Source: Hirsutella rhossiliensis (Eukaryota; Ascomycota; Sordariomycetes; Hypocreales; Ophiocordycipitaceae). From it: 64,000 nucleotides of DNA. The notes beneath the pieces are model-generated. The model saw only the letters and a program-made list of their open reading frames with translations. It did no database searches and had not been told where the DNA came from. The stretch's first letter is position 1; the number at the start of each line of letters is the position of its first letter. Shown here in pieces: positions 12,558-24,956 of the stretch. The position numbers were made by a program, and so were the translations under genes. The stretch spans positions 3,472,001 through 3,536,000 of the forward strand of contig NW_025408670.1 of assembly GCF_020360975.1 (NCBI RefSeq). The letters run 5' to 3'.

Positions 12558-13410
12558 ACTAGTCTCTAGGGTATAAACTTATTATTCTATTTTATTTATA
12601 TAGCAAAGAGTAGCTTTATAAAGCTAAGAATACTTAGAGGACGACGGTACTATTTAGAAAAAATAAAATCTAGGGATTTAATAATTAAAGTAGTAACTAC
12701 CTTAATAGCTAGAGTTAAGGACCTAATAAAGTAATAAGCTTACTAGGAAATAAATAATTAGATAATACCTTTACTAGTAGTAAAGGAAAAGTAATAAGCT
12801 AATACTAAAGACCCCTAAGCTCTTATTATTAGCCCTATAACCTTTAATACTAGCGACTTAGTTAAGAAACTATAATCCTTATATAATACTTTAAAAGATA
12901 TAAATAATAATAATAGTATAATCTAAACTATTTTAGAACCTTACTAAGACCTCTTACTTATATATATACTAATAATACTAATATAAGTACTAATAAGGGA
13001 TACCTTAATAACCTTAACCTTAGCTCTCCTTTATATAGTAGCTTATAGAGAACGCTTACCTCCCTTTAATAGATAAGAAAGTAAGTAATAAGATAATTAT
13101 AATAAGATACCCTTTAACTCTAAAAACTCTAACTTTAAATTTCGTAACCTTATAATCTATAGGTATATTATATTTAGAAGTACTAGCTATTAAAAGGAAT
13201 TATTTAATCCTACTACTAGTAATAAAAAAAGATTAAGGTAAATATTAATAAGATTACTAATAAAATTAGAGATATACTTATTAAAAGCTAAGATAACCTT
13301 ATAGGAAGACTCTACTAACTATAACTCCTACTTATTAGTAAATTTAATAGTATAAATATAACTAAATTCCTTAAGAAGTTTAAATAAGAGATATATATTA
13401 AGTTAGTATA

Positions 13411-15243
13411 CTTAGCTTCTAGTACTTATTACTTCCGATACCTCCTTATATTACTATTACGTTAACTACTTACTATATTATAACCGCGTTTTTTTATATA
13501 TCTTTTATTTAATAATTATAAAATAAATATTATTTAAATTAGCGATACCTTATCTTTTTAAATATACCGAAAACTAGCTCTAAGAAGCGCTCGAAGCTAA
13601 TAATAATAGTATACCTTAGCTATAAGCTAGTCGTAAGTAAGGTATTCTAAGAATAACCCTTTAAATATATCTTAAAAGAGCCCTACTTATAAAGGAGGTA
13701 AAAGAGGCATCTTAAAGGCTTAGTTAAGAGTAGGAAAAACACCTCTATAAATAGGTTCTTACTTAAGCGGCCCTTAGGCTGCTTCTAACGTATTATTAAC
13801 TTAGGGAATTCGCTAGCCGTATTATTATAGCTAGTAGAGACCCCCGCCCGCTTAGAAAATACTAGGTTTTAAGCTTTTTAGCCCGAAATCTAGAGATTAG
13901 TATAATTAAAGGTAAATCTCTTAATTCTACCTATATTAATAGCGCCTCTATTAGCGGGATTAAGGAATAGTTTTAATTACTTAAGCTACTAGCTATATAG
14001 GCAATCCTATTAAAATTATACTTTAATATAAACGAAATAGGTATCCTTAAAGGGCTTAGCTATAATAGGCTAGTACTAAGGAGCTTAGAGAAGAAGGAGG
14101 CTATTAAAAAGCGGCTTAGATTACGTTATTAAACTATAATCGTTAAATACGTCTCTATAATAAGCTAGGCCTTAACCCCCCTTATAATCTTTAAGGGCTA
14201 GGACCTTTAATAGTAATAGTTTCTTAACGAACTTAATTTTCTAAAAGATTAAGACTTTATTACTTCCTTAAAGGGCTAGATAAGCGATTTTATTACTATT
14301 TTATAGCTTAAGTAAGTATTTATCCTTTAAATAAGGCGCTACCTATAAAAGAACGTTATCCTTATTATTAATAGCTATAGGAGCTATTAAACTAACGATT
14401 TTATATATAAATACTTTAAGAATTATATTTATCTTCTTTTTTTACTAGTATACTCCTCTTACGTCCTTTAACCTCTTAATATCTTAGTTTTCTCGCTAAT
14501 TAAAGCTGCCTACTAACGTTAACTTAAAAGAATCGTATCTTTTAATAATATAGTACTAATTAGTAAGGCTACCCTCCTCTAAGTATATTATTAGGCCCGG
14601 TAGGCCGGTCTAACTAAAAAGAATATTAAGGGCGGGTAGTATAGGTTAAGACTATAGCTAGTTAATATAGTAAAGCGCTTACTAAGCCGGTTTATCTTAC
14701 TATAGCTATTAACGCTATTAACGCCGTTAAAAAGAAAGAATTCTAGTACCCTAGCTATTTATAATGCCCTTAAAACGCTTAAACGATTATAAGAAGTCCG
14801 TCGCCTTATTATAGGGCTAGAAAACCGCGATTAAGTTAACCGTACGATCTAACTACTCTTTAGTAAGGTTAGCTATAGCCTTAATAAGTAAAATTAATAG
14901 CTTATAGCCTCCTAGCTTTAAATATAGTAGCTAGAGTATTAATTATATTATCTATAGCCTTAAAAATAGAAAAGGGTCCCTTAGGACCCTAATAAGCGGT
15001 TTATATAAGTTAAATAAGTTATAAAGATAAAGAAATAGCTTAAGCGTACGCTTAAGCCGGCTGCCGCTATTATAGCTAATTAGAACGTAGGATTTAAAGC
15101 TCTTTATAATAGCTAGTAGCTAGAATAGTAAGAAATACTAAATTTAATTATTATAATATTAAAATATAGCTTTAATTACGTTTAAAATATACTTACCTTA
15201 GTACTATAAAGGGTACTAAAAGTAAAGGGTGCTAAAAGATAGG
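13411..15243 (+). mobile_element. Fot1/pogo-type Tc1-mariner DNA transposon
   Basis: The element is 1,833 bp, typical of fungal Fot1/Pot2 elements. Imperfect terminal inverted repeats of about 33 bp (left 13,411-13,443, right 15,211-15,243) differ almost only by C/T and G/A. A TA target duplication flanks them (13,409-13,410; 15,244-15,245). The interior encodes a DDE transposase relic on the plus strand. It interrupts G3 gag, so it arrived after G3. Confidence 0.75.
13860..14930 (+). pseudogene. Fot1/pogo transposase (DDE_1 family), RIPed
   Basis: Read through RIP stops, the frame shows the family's conserved order. There is a 'NINEIGILKGL'-like segment (usual NxDExGxxxG) near 14,030; the 'SIISQALTPLIIFKGQDL' segment near 14,160-14,210; 'ILIINSYRSY' for the usual LILDGHxSH around 14,365-14,395; then 'IYLLFFPQYTPLT' for IYLLFLPPHTSHxLQPLD around 14,430-14,465. 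The enzyme would cut and paste the element at TA sites. At least one catalytic Asp (LILDG to LIINS) now reads Asn, a G-to-A change. Its N-terminal DNA-binding part is too decayed to read with certainty. Confidence 0.65.
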
Positions 15244-16639
15244 TATACTAACTTAACTATATTTATAATAAGGGTAAAATAGACTAGCTTAAAGTCTATA
15301 TCTCCTTTATATAAGCCCTTACTATTAAAATTCTTATAGATAGACTTACTTAAGAAGAAGTAAAAAAGAAACTCCTTTAATACTACTATATATATAATAT
15401 TAAATAATTAAAAACTATTAATAACTACTTAGACTATTATAATACTAAAAAGCTTAAGACTATTATAAAAGTTATAGAATAGCTTAGTTTCTACTTATAC
15501 CTATAGTATAAAGTATAACTTAATAGCTAGGAAGAATCTATAGTTTAGTTGTACTTTATTTACTATATAATATTAAAGGAACTTATTATTAACGTTATAA
15601 AGAGAAATAAAAAGATATTTAAAGTTATCTTAAAACTCCTATATAAAAGCCTTATTTATATAATTAATAACTACTTAGTACCTTATTAGGACGTTAAGCA
15701 ATAAGATATAGTATTTAAAGTCTATAATTAAAAGCTTAAGAACCTAAAGAAAAACTAGCTCTTTAAGGAAATTAATAAAGTAATATAAGAAGCTAAATCT
15801 AATAAGGGCGAAGAAAAACTTTTTAAAGAGTTAAAGAGAATAAATAAGAAACCTAGATAGATTATAAAGGAGATCTTAGACTTAATAAAAGCCTTTAAAG
15901 ATATAAAGATTAACCTTACTTACTAGTAAGAGTAGATATCTAACTAGCTTAATAAGGAATAAAAACGCATTAGTAGTAAAAGCTACTCTTTAAGTTATAG
16001 ATAAGAAAGTAGTATAAATACTATCGGATTTTACTACCTATTTAATTAATATATATAGTTTTAGGTTAATACTTTTAACTAGCCTAAGAGATACTTTTAT
16101 TATAGTAAAGAAGGATATTACCTTAATAAGTATAAGGTATACTCTTAAGACTATAAGATCGGATTTATAATATATAAAGTAGTAAATAAGACTCTTTACC
16201 TTAAAAGAAAAGATAATAAAAGTATAATTCCCTTAGTACTTATTAATAGGTTCTCTTAAATAGGTATATATATTTAAAGGCTTATTATATACTAAGTAGA
16301 TATATCGCTAGACTTCTTTATATTACTACTTATAAAATAAGTTAAAGCTATAGTTATACTATCTTACTTAAATTAAGCGACTAGTAAAAGAGAATCTAGT
16401 TTCCTAAACTAGTTCTAGAAATATAAAAGCCTATATAAGTAAAAGCTAAGGAATCTAAAAGCAAGTAATATAAGAAAAAAGGTAAGAAGGATATTAGTTA
16501 TTATAATTATAGATAATATATAATAAAGCGATATATATAATTAAATAATCTAAATAACTATAATAAGGATTAATACTTATAAAGGAAAAAGATAAAGAGT
16601 TAAAGAGGATATAAAGGAAATTAAGATAATAAGAATAGT

Positions 16640-17599
16640 AAAAACTAGCTTAAAGATTATCTTTATATACTATAGATATAAAGTAGATCTTAATAAGAAG
16701 TTTAATAGACTTATAAATAAAATCGTTAAAGAAATTATATATAAAAGAATCCTAATCCCTTTAAATTACCTAATTAACTTTATTCCTTAACTAAGTAAGA
16801 GACTTAGTATAAGATATATAAATATAGCCTAAGGTATAGAAAATACTAAATTCTAGATATTAAAGAAAGTAAAGAGTAATATAAGACTTTATAGAGCTAT
16901 AATAATAGTTATAAAAGTAGTTAAAGATAATATAGAGAGTAGTTTACTCTTTTTTAAATATTTATAAGGAAAACTTATAGTAGCTTAAATATAAGTTAAA
17001 GAATAAGATAAAGAATACTAAGTCGAACTAATTAAGCTTACTTACTCTACTTATAAAGAATCGGATTATAAGTGCCTTAAAGTTTAATAAGTACTAAAGG
17101 AAGTTACGTTTATAACTAATATAATTAGCGTAATATAACTAGCCTAAGAGCTATTTAATTAATAAACTTTAAAGGTAATAAGACTAAGGAAAGACGAATT
17201 TATTATATAGGAAGTAGTACTCTTAATAAGATACTAAGAAATAACTTTAAAGGACCTTATAGCGATCCTTATAATATATATAAATATAGTCCTTATACCC
17301 TTCCGCTCGCTTAAGTATATATAAGACCTACCTTATATTTAAGTATAGCTTAGTAGCTAGAAAGCTAAAGTTCTAAGCGCTTTAATTAATACTAAGTTTA
17401 AAGGAAACCTTATTATTAAAAGATATAAAAACGTATATAGGCTTAAAATCCTATTAATAAAAGTATTAATAATAGTATATACTAGGTCCTTTATAAATAT
17501 AGTTAAGGAAGTAAAGACTAATTATTATTTAAGTATAGCCTAAATACTAATCTATCTTTATATTATATTAAATAGAGCCTTAGTCCTTTTTATCTTAAG
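16640..17599 (+). pseudogene. G3 pol N-terminal part before the LINE
   Basis: The RIPed frame continues G3 downstream of the zinc knuckle and probably holds the protease and linker region. I see no certain DSG or DTG protease triad. It stops where the LINE inserted, in tatactatttattaaa, and resumes after the second copy of that duplication at 24,941. Confidence 0.4.
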
Positions 17600-17719
17600 T
17601 ATACTATTTATTAAAAACTTCTCGTAAAACTAATACACGCCTATAACGGGTATATATCGCGACTAAAACACTAACTAATACTAGGAATTAATTTAGTAGT
17701 ATTAATTACCCTTAGTAAC

Positions 17720-19150
17720 GATACTACGCCGAGGCTAAGGGGTAGGTAGACGTAGTAGCGGCCCTCGACGTACCGGGCTCGATCGGAGCGCGTAGCGCGA
17801 AGAGACGCCACCCGAATTTATATACCCTAATAGAGCGAGTTAATAAACCCGAAGCAGCGATACGATACCGGCCTAAGCGCCGAGCGACCCCATAGAAAAA
17901 GCAGTATACGACGAACTCGCGGGCTTTATCCTAAGCGTATAGTTCGGTAAGGTATAGGCAGTAGTCGAACGGCTCTCTAAGGCGAAGAGCCGCGCCGGCA
18001 GCGCGTCGTCGGCGGTGCTCCGCGCGGACGAGAGCTTTAAGACGATAATCCGGGATATAATTAAGGAGGCAGTTAAGGAAGAACTCCGCCTAAGCATCGC
18101 TTTAGGGGGGCCCTAAGCGAACCTAGGCCGCGGTCGTGGCCGAGACTAGGGGACCGACCCGATATAAAGCTACGGTAAAATAAGTCCTACCGCGCTATAA
18201 ACGCGAGATTATCGTGGTCCCTACTAGGGCACTGCCTAAAATCCTAAGCCGCGAACCGAAGGATATAGTAAAGGCGGTAAATATAGCCCTAAAAGCTATA
18301 AGCGCTATAGCGGTAAGGCGCCTCTAAAGCGGAGATATCGCGGTTATATTTAATACCGCGGCGAGAGCCTATTAGAGGGACTAAGGCTAGGTTAAGGCTA
18401 TGTTTAGACTAGAGGCTACGATCTCCCGCCGCGCGTATACGGTAGTCGCAAAGAACGTCCCCTCGGGGGTAGCGATAGTAGATAGGGAGCGATTGCTCTA
18501 TAAGATTATAGAGGCGAATAAAGTCGAGGTCCTCTAGGCCTAGGCGCTACGCCCCCGATCTAAGATATCGACGGCGACGACTATACTTATTAGGGTCGGT
18601 AGCCTAAAGGAGGCTAATAGGCTCTACGACCTAGGCCTAGTCCTCGAAGTATAGATCTTTTAATATAAACCCTATAACGAGTCGGTCTAACTATAAAGGT
18701 GCTATAACTACTATAGATACGGCTATATCGCTAGGCGATATATATCGATATAACTCTATAGCTAATATAAGAGCATAGTATACGACGAAGGTAAGGACGA
18801 ATATAAGGCTAAGAAGGGCGAAATCCCTTATAACTATATCTTATACTAAGGGGACTACCTATCGTAGACCTAGACCTACCCCGTAGCGAATAAAGCCTAG
18901 GGAAAAGTAAGGGAAAACTACCCGCGATAACCCTAACGGTTCGCGAATACCTAGACGTACGCCGAGCAATAGGTGCTCCCTACCGTCGAAACCTAAGGCG
19001 TTCCTAAATCGACCGTAGTCCGGAAGCGGGGACTAGGTAGACCGCGCCGGGATAAGAGGTCGAGCTCGAGACACCCGCTAGCTAGCAGGGCTAGGGAGGC
19101 CGAACCGAGTACGAACGATATTCGTAGGTATAGTAGATAGAGAAGCGCTA
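17720..19150 (+). pseudogene. LINE L1 ORF1 (Gag-like, zinc knuckles)
   Basis: The frame contains a region near 18,410-18,680 with 'VVAKNVPSGVAIVDRERL'-like and 'TILIRVGSLKEANRLYDLGL' segments, typical of Tad-clade ORF1. CCHC knuckles follow at about 18,697-18,770, where TGC/TGT Cys codons have become TAC/TAT (pattern CYNCxxxGHIARRC). The protein would bind element RNA as a ribonucleoprotein. Stops are RIP-type, and the reading frame cannot be translated. The start is not fixed; 17,720 is where coding character becomes visible. Confidence 0.65.
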
Positions 19151-22100
19151 GGAGATAGAGCGCCTCCCTCCTTATATAGACGACCCCTTTTACCCTAACC
19201 TTACCTATATATAACTAAAAGTACTATTCTAGAATATATAGAAGAGATATAAGCTAGCTCGGTTAGCGCTTTACTACTAGGCCGGCTTCGACCTAATAGT
19301 ACTATAGGAAGTAGAAGCTATACCGGGAGGCGGCCCCCCCCCCCTTAGAGCGGCGCCCTATAGCCTAGTCTATAGGGAGGGGAGGTACGCGCTATATATA
19401 TATAAAAGGCTCGGGCTAGGGACTTAGTCGCCCTAGTCTAGACTAGACTAAAGCGAGGTGATTTTCGGGGATAGTACTAGACTACGGGCGATTTACTTAC
19501 TACTAGGGGCCGCGAGGGTAAGAGCGCTACGCGACCTAAGCGTAATTAAACCAGAGTACCTTATAGTAATAGTAGGGGACTTTAATATCTATTACCCGCT
19601 CTAGGATAGATATAATAGAACCTCGGATAGCGCGATATAACTTATATAGGAGGCGATAAGGCTATAACTCGAACTTGCTACCCCGAGAGGGGAGTATATA
19701 AGATTCTTCTACGGCTAAAGGGATAGTACTATTAACCTAGCTTAGGCAACGCTAGAGACTAGAATATAGTATACCGGGCCCGACCTAGACCTAACTAGGT
19801 TAAACTATATCCCTTAAACTATTATACTATAGGTCGATACCTAGGCCTAGGTACCCGAACCGGCCCTAAGGTAGAAAGAAGCGGAAGTAAAGCTAGTTAA
19901 AGCTAAGACTACGTCCCGGCTAGGACTATACTAGCTAATACTCTAAACGCTTAAGGATATCGATAAGGACCTAGACTACGTCTTTACTACTCTAGCGTAG
20001 ATCGCGATAGCTACGGTTCCGCGCTGGGGGTAAGTATTACCTAGGGGCAACGTATAGTTTACCCTAGAGGTAGGGAGGGCGACGAGGGAGGTAAAGAGGG
20101 CAAGGAGGAAGTATAGGCGGGAAAGAAATAAGGCGAACTAGGAAGACCTATATAAGGCGTCTATAGCTTAAAAGTAGACCGTCCGCGAGGCGAGGAGGGC
20201 CTACTAGCGCGAGTTCCTAGAGGAATTTAGCGCCGATAATACTAAGCTCTAGAACGTAGAGAGGTAGGTAAGACTCTATAGTAGGCTACTACCGGAACCG
20301 ACTTATATCCTACCGCTAGTTAAGGAAGGCGAGGACTAACTAACGGAAACCTTCGAAGGGAAGGCCTAGCTACTAGCCGCTAAGTTCTTCCTACTAGAGG
20401 CTAGCACGACCTAAGGGCCACCCCGGCCTATAGCCGAGGCGACCCTTATAGTTAACTAATAGATCCGGCTAGCCGACGTTATAAGGGCGCTAGGTAAGAT
20501 AGTAAGCTAGAAAGCGGCGGGTCTAGACGGCGTCCCCTTAAGGTTTATTAAGAAGTACGGCCTAGCCCTAGTCTAGCGACTAGCTACGATCTTTAACGCT
20601 TATACCTAACTCTTATATTTCCTAGGTCGGTTCTATAGCGCGAATATAGTAGTTATCCGGAAGCTAGGTAAGAGGCCGGACGCTTACTATATAGTAGGGG
20701 GTTAGAGACTAATCTCCCTCCTACCTATAGTAGGAAAAGTACTTAAGTAGATACTAGCCTAGAGGATCGCGGGAGTAGCGGAGGCGAACGGCATCCTACT
20801 AGACGGATAAATAGGGAATAGGAGGGAACGCTTTATAAAGGCGGCGATCCTACTAATAATAGAACTAGTACGCGCGACGTAGGCCTAGAAGGGCATCGTA
20901 TTATTCCTATAGCTAGATATTAAGGGCGTATTTAATACGGTTAACTATAATAAGCTTATAAGGGAACTAAAGCTTAAGGGATACCCTAGGTAGCTTACGA
21001 GCCTAATATAGAGCTTCGTAAGCAATAGGAGATCGACCTTTTACTTCGATAAGAGGACCTTAGAGCTAACTTAAGTGCCGACGGGAGTCCTCTAGGGCTC
21101 CCCCTTATCCCCGATCTTATTTCTATACTATATAACCCCCCTATATAAAAAGCTTAGCACGATATATAGTATTTATACCGTTAGCTTCGCCGATAATATA
21201 AATATAGTTAGTATTAGACCCGACGAGGCTACTACGGTAGCACGCCTAGAGGAAGCCTAAAAGGTATATATAGAATAGGCGACTAAGTTCGCGGTTACTT
21301 TCGAACTATTAAAGAGCGAATTAATATACTTTATATAAAGGAGATAAGCGATAACGACGCTAGTACGCCTCGGGGCCGACGTGGTAACCCTGGTCTAAGA
21401 GGCCCGCCTACTAAGGGTTTAGGTATACCGGAAACTACGCTAGAAGGTATACCTAAAATAACTCTAAGTAAAGTTAAAGCGCTAGACTATAGCCCTAACC
21501 GGGCTTATAGCGTCTATATAGGGCTATACCCTACTACGCGCTAGGGAAGTCTATAGTAAGGTAATCCGGTCCTTAATCTCCTATGCTATAGTTATATTCT
21601 ATAAGATAACGCCCGCGGGGGGGAAACTACGCGGAATCGCGTAGGACCTTACCTAGGACTAGTTAGCTTGCCTCCGGGTAGTAATAGGTGCCTACCGCGC
21701 GACCCTAGTCTACTAAGTCGAAGTAGAGGCATAGGTGCCCTTAATCGACCTCTACCTAAACTAAAGAATAACGGACACCCTCTAGAGGCTAGAAGACTTA
21801 GGGCTCCTAGGCTAAATCTAACGCGCGTCTAACGCGGTCGCGGGTATACTTAAAAGGAGGCGATACTAGAGAGAGGGCAGACCCCTAGCGGCACTACCTC
21901 TAGGCAGACCCCCCCTCGCGGAGGAGATAAGGGGGGTCCGGAGCTAGATAGGAATAGACGACCTCCTAGATAAAGCTAAGTCGCTCGAAAAGCTAAATAA
22001 GGAATAGGCTACCCGATAAAACGCTAGGGAAGACGTAATCTAATAATACCGGACTACCCTCTACCCCGCCGACTTCCCGCCTTAGTTTAATAAGGCGATA

Positions 22101-22600
22101 ACGCTAGACCGTTATAAGGGCCTCCCTAAGTATATTAGCATAGTAATTACCTAGATATATATAGGAAAGATCGGGCTTAACGACTTCCTCTTCGACTAAT
22201 AGGTCCCCGGCGTAGTTTCGCTAATATATACCTACGGATAAAGATAGGACACTATTTACTATACGATAATCGACTATCTACTAATAGTAGGGGCGAGGGA
22301 GTCCCTCCTAATACGGGCCCGGGACGTAGGTAACGTAAGAGCGGGCCTTTAAGGGAAAAGGACTACGGCGCCGCTAGCGCAATAGTTCCTCCGCTTAAGT
22401 AGGCTCCGTTAGTTCGACCTAGCTCGGAGGCTATACGTAGATATACCGGATAATAGAACTAGGGTCGCGCTAGGGACGGAGCGGCCCTAACTAGGACCAC
22501 CCTAGCTAACTACCTCCCTTACTAGGGCGACCTAGAAAGGGAGAGGACTTACGATTATAAGACTATAACTTTAACCGAACTAGACCTAGACTAAGCGTAA
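19150..22600 (+). pseudogene. LINE L1 ORF2 (endonuclease and reverse transcriptase)
   Basis: The N-terminal part (about 19,180-19,830) is positioned as the APE-type endonuclease. The reverse transcriptase is clear. It shows 'LDIKGVFNTVNYNKLIRELK' at about 20,918-20,970, the 'VPTGVLQGSPLSPILFL' block at about 21,075-21,125, and the catalytic box FADN (from FADD) at about 21,185-21,200. A later part may hold RNase H. ORF2 nicks target DNA and copies element RNA onto it. The second catalytic Asp reads Asn, a G-to-A change, and many TAG codons interrupt the frame. Confidence 0.75.
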
Positions 22601-23065
22601 ACCTCGCTAATTAAACTATAGACTAAATAGAACTAATATAACCTAACTAAACCGACCTTAATAGCTATAGAATAAGACCTATTACTAAAAGACTATAACC
22701 GAATAAGACCTAACCTAGAACCGAACTAAGATAGAGCTAATAACTAGCCCCCCTTAAACCACGACCCTAGCCTAGCTCGTTAGTAGCAACGTCCGCTTTA
22801 TTATCGCGGTAGGAATAATAAGACCCCCCTAGGGTAGTACGCGGAGCATAGGAGGGAGTAACCTAAGGCTTACGAGGAGTATAGGGACTACTACCGCTAC
22901 GAGAACCCTAACGATAACCGAATAGACCTAACCCCGAACCTAAACTAAAGCTAGCCTAGACGGCTAGCTTATAAGATAGAGTAACGACCGGGGTCTCTAC
23001 TAGGGTAGGACCTATACTAGCGGCGGTATAGAGGCGTTCGCTACGGCCTATACTATAACTATAGA

Positions 23066-23870
23066 TCTAATCGAGGTTAAGACTAGTAATAATCTCGGCC
23101 GGGACCGAACCGCGATAGCTATAAAGACGCTACTAGATAAAGTCGGGAGCGTTAGTAGGATCGGTAGGCGACGTAAGACGGGGACGCTTCGGGGCGGGCT
23201 CGGCGCTAGGAGAACTGCTAGGCTATAGCTCGGCGTCGGAGGGAGACGCGGTTAGCTCCTAAGCTAGCTCTATAATAGCCGCGGGCATAGATACCTTAGC
23301 CTTAGCCTTAGATAGGGCCTTAGACGCGGCTGCCGCCTTACCCTTACCTTTGCCCTTCCCTTTATCGATAGGGATTAGGGCTAGAATAGGCCTAATAAGA
23401 CTAATAAGATTAAAGCCGCTATCCTCTACGTTAGGGCCGTCGCTAGTAATAAGATAGAAATAGTTAGCGAGATTATTAACCGCTATAAGAGTCTTCCGGG
23501 CGACTAAGAGCGACTTAGGCCCGACCTAGGCTAGGGTCTTAATAGCGTCGCTAAACTTACCTAGGTGCTTCTCTAAGGACTTATATATATAGCGGGTATT
23601 ATCTATAAAATAAGTAAAGGCTAACGCGAGCGTCTCTATATTCTTAGCGACCGTAGCTAGACCGGGGGCGGACTTACCTAACGCGCCCTTACCCTTAGCG
23701 GCGGGGGCCTTCCGACTAGCGCGAATATAAGTTTCTAGAGTAGTATAATAAAGGCGCTCCTATACTAAACCCTTAATAAGGGAAGGGCTATCGACCTCGG
23801 ACTATACTTAGTAGAGGGCACTAGCGGCCTCTTCGCTTTTAAAGGTAATCTAGAACTTAGATTAGCACCG
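23066..23870 (-). pseudogene. Antisense coding-like frame in the LINE 3' region
   Basis: Reading the minus strand from about 23,870 down to a TAG near 23,066 gives a long frame broken only by TAG codons. It contains a Lys/Ala-rich stretch near 23,310-23,380 (alternating KGKGKGK, then AAAASKA) and further on a basic PKRPRL motif, a possible nuclear signal, followed by a Ser/Pro-rich segment. I do not recognise the protein. Its position after ORF2 and against the LINE direction is unusual. It may be an accessory gene of this LINE lineage, captured host DNA, or chance openness of GC-rich sequence. A start upstream toward 24,250 is possible but less coherent. Confidence 0.35.
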
Positions 23871-24299
23871 AACTCGGATAGTACTATAGCGGGAAGGGGT
23901 TACTTACTTAGTAATAAGACTAGTTAGAGTCGGCGTAAGCGATATACGCTTTAGCCTTTATAGTAAAAAGTAAAAACCGACCTAGGATAAAGCCGGGATT
24001 AATATATATAAGACTAGTTCTAATAGCCGGCAAAGGACTTATAGGTAAGCTTACTAGTAAGACGCCCGATATACGTAAAATATAAGATAGAGCGCTCCGA
24101 TCCCGCTACTATAGCGACTTTCTTACGAGGAGGGGGTTTTAGAGAAAGCGAGCCGCTACTACCTAAGTCGGCTTCTTAGTTAGATATTACGACGTAACGA
24201 TAAGCGAACTAGATATAGTATTAAGGAGACCTAGAGTTATAGAAATAAGGCGGGCGAGGTAGTAGTTAGGCCTACGAAAGAGATAGATAATAGAGGGAT

Positions 24300-24923
24300 A
24301 GGAGGAGGCACGTATAGAACTAGGGGGGGAGGGCAGGTATATATAGGCGCGAGCCGGGCGCGCGTAATTAGTAACTACGAGATAGAGGGTAAATATAGGC
24401 CGCCGCGCCCCCGATTAGGAAGTCGCGTAGCTAGACGGGAACCGATTTACGATTAGCGGAGCCGGCCGACCGAATTTCGATTAGCCGGCCCTACCTAGGA
24501 GCGACCTATACTAGCGCCCGGCCCGGCAACCGGATATTACCTGCCCTACTAACTAACGGACCGATAAGCCGACGTAACCGCGGCCACGCGGCTACGACGC
24601 GGGAGCTAGGGTAAATAGAGGCGCCCGCGAGTCGGGCCCCCGGAGAGAGACTACTGCCTATAACCCTAGGCCCGGGCTAGCGAGCCTAGGCCGCGGCCGC
24701 TCGGGATAGTAGCGGCCACGGCCCGAGAGGGCCCGCGCCGAGACGCGATTTCGCGGGAGGAGCCCGCGGCAGCCGGCGTAAATTTCCTACGTACTACTAC
24801 CACGACCTCGTTTAAGGCGGACCCGCACTAAAAGAGGGGAGGGTTTTCCCCTAAGCACTTTAGTTTTTCCCTCCTATTTAACATTAAAGTTCTAGATACC
24901 TCTAGCTAGGTCCCTAGCGTAAT
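24300..24923 (+). other. LINE L1 3' untranslated region
   Basis: This GC-rich, non-coding stretch ends in the conserved ~100 bp shared with the LINE tail at 4,040-4,152 (agggttttcccctaagcac and following). No gene is seen. Confidence 0.5.
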
Positions 24924-24956
24924 CTTAATAATAATAATAATATACTATTTATTAAA

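Larger units (their letters stand above)
12640..16640 (+). pseudogene. G3 Gag, RIPed, split by Fot1
   Basis: The frame starts near 12,640. It continues across the DNA transposon: 'KFLKKFK.EIYIKLVY' on the left joins 'LNYIYNKGKID' on the right when 13,411-15,243 and one TA are removed. A zinc knuckle of the form CYNCG-xx-x-H-xx-KRxC, with Cys codons RIPed to TAT, lies at about 16,498-16,540. Gag of this type forms the virus-like particle and binds element RNA through the knuckle. All stops are RIP-type. No protein can be made now. Confidence 0.65.
17616..24940 (+). mobile_element. Full-length Tad-like LINE (L1)
   Basis: A 16-bp target duplication, tatactatttattaaa, flanks it (17,600-17,615 and 24,941-24,956). 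The 3' end is a short (TAA)n tail at about 24,924-24,940 and there are no LTRs. ORF1 with zinc knuckles and ORF2 with reverse transcriptase lie in order on the plus strand, as in the fungal Tad1 clade. It is more GC-rich than surrounding LTR elements, but CpA/TpG is still depleted and stops are TAG/TAA. About 2.2 kb after ORF2 carries a coding-like frame on the opposite strand. Confidence 0.85.

Noticed and set aside
17873..18097. 74-codon minus-strand open frame
   Set aside because: Complement of LINE ORF1, whose plus-strand frame has family motifs.
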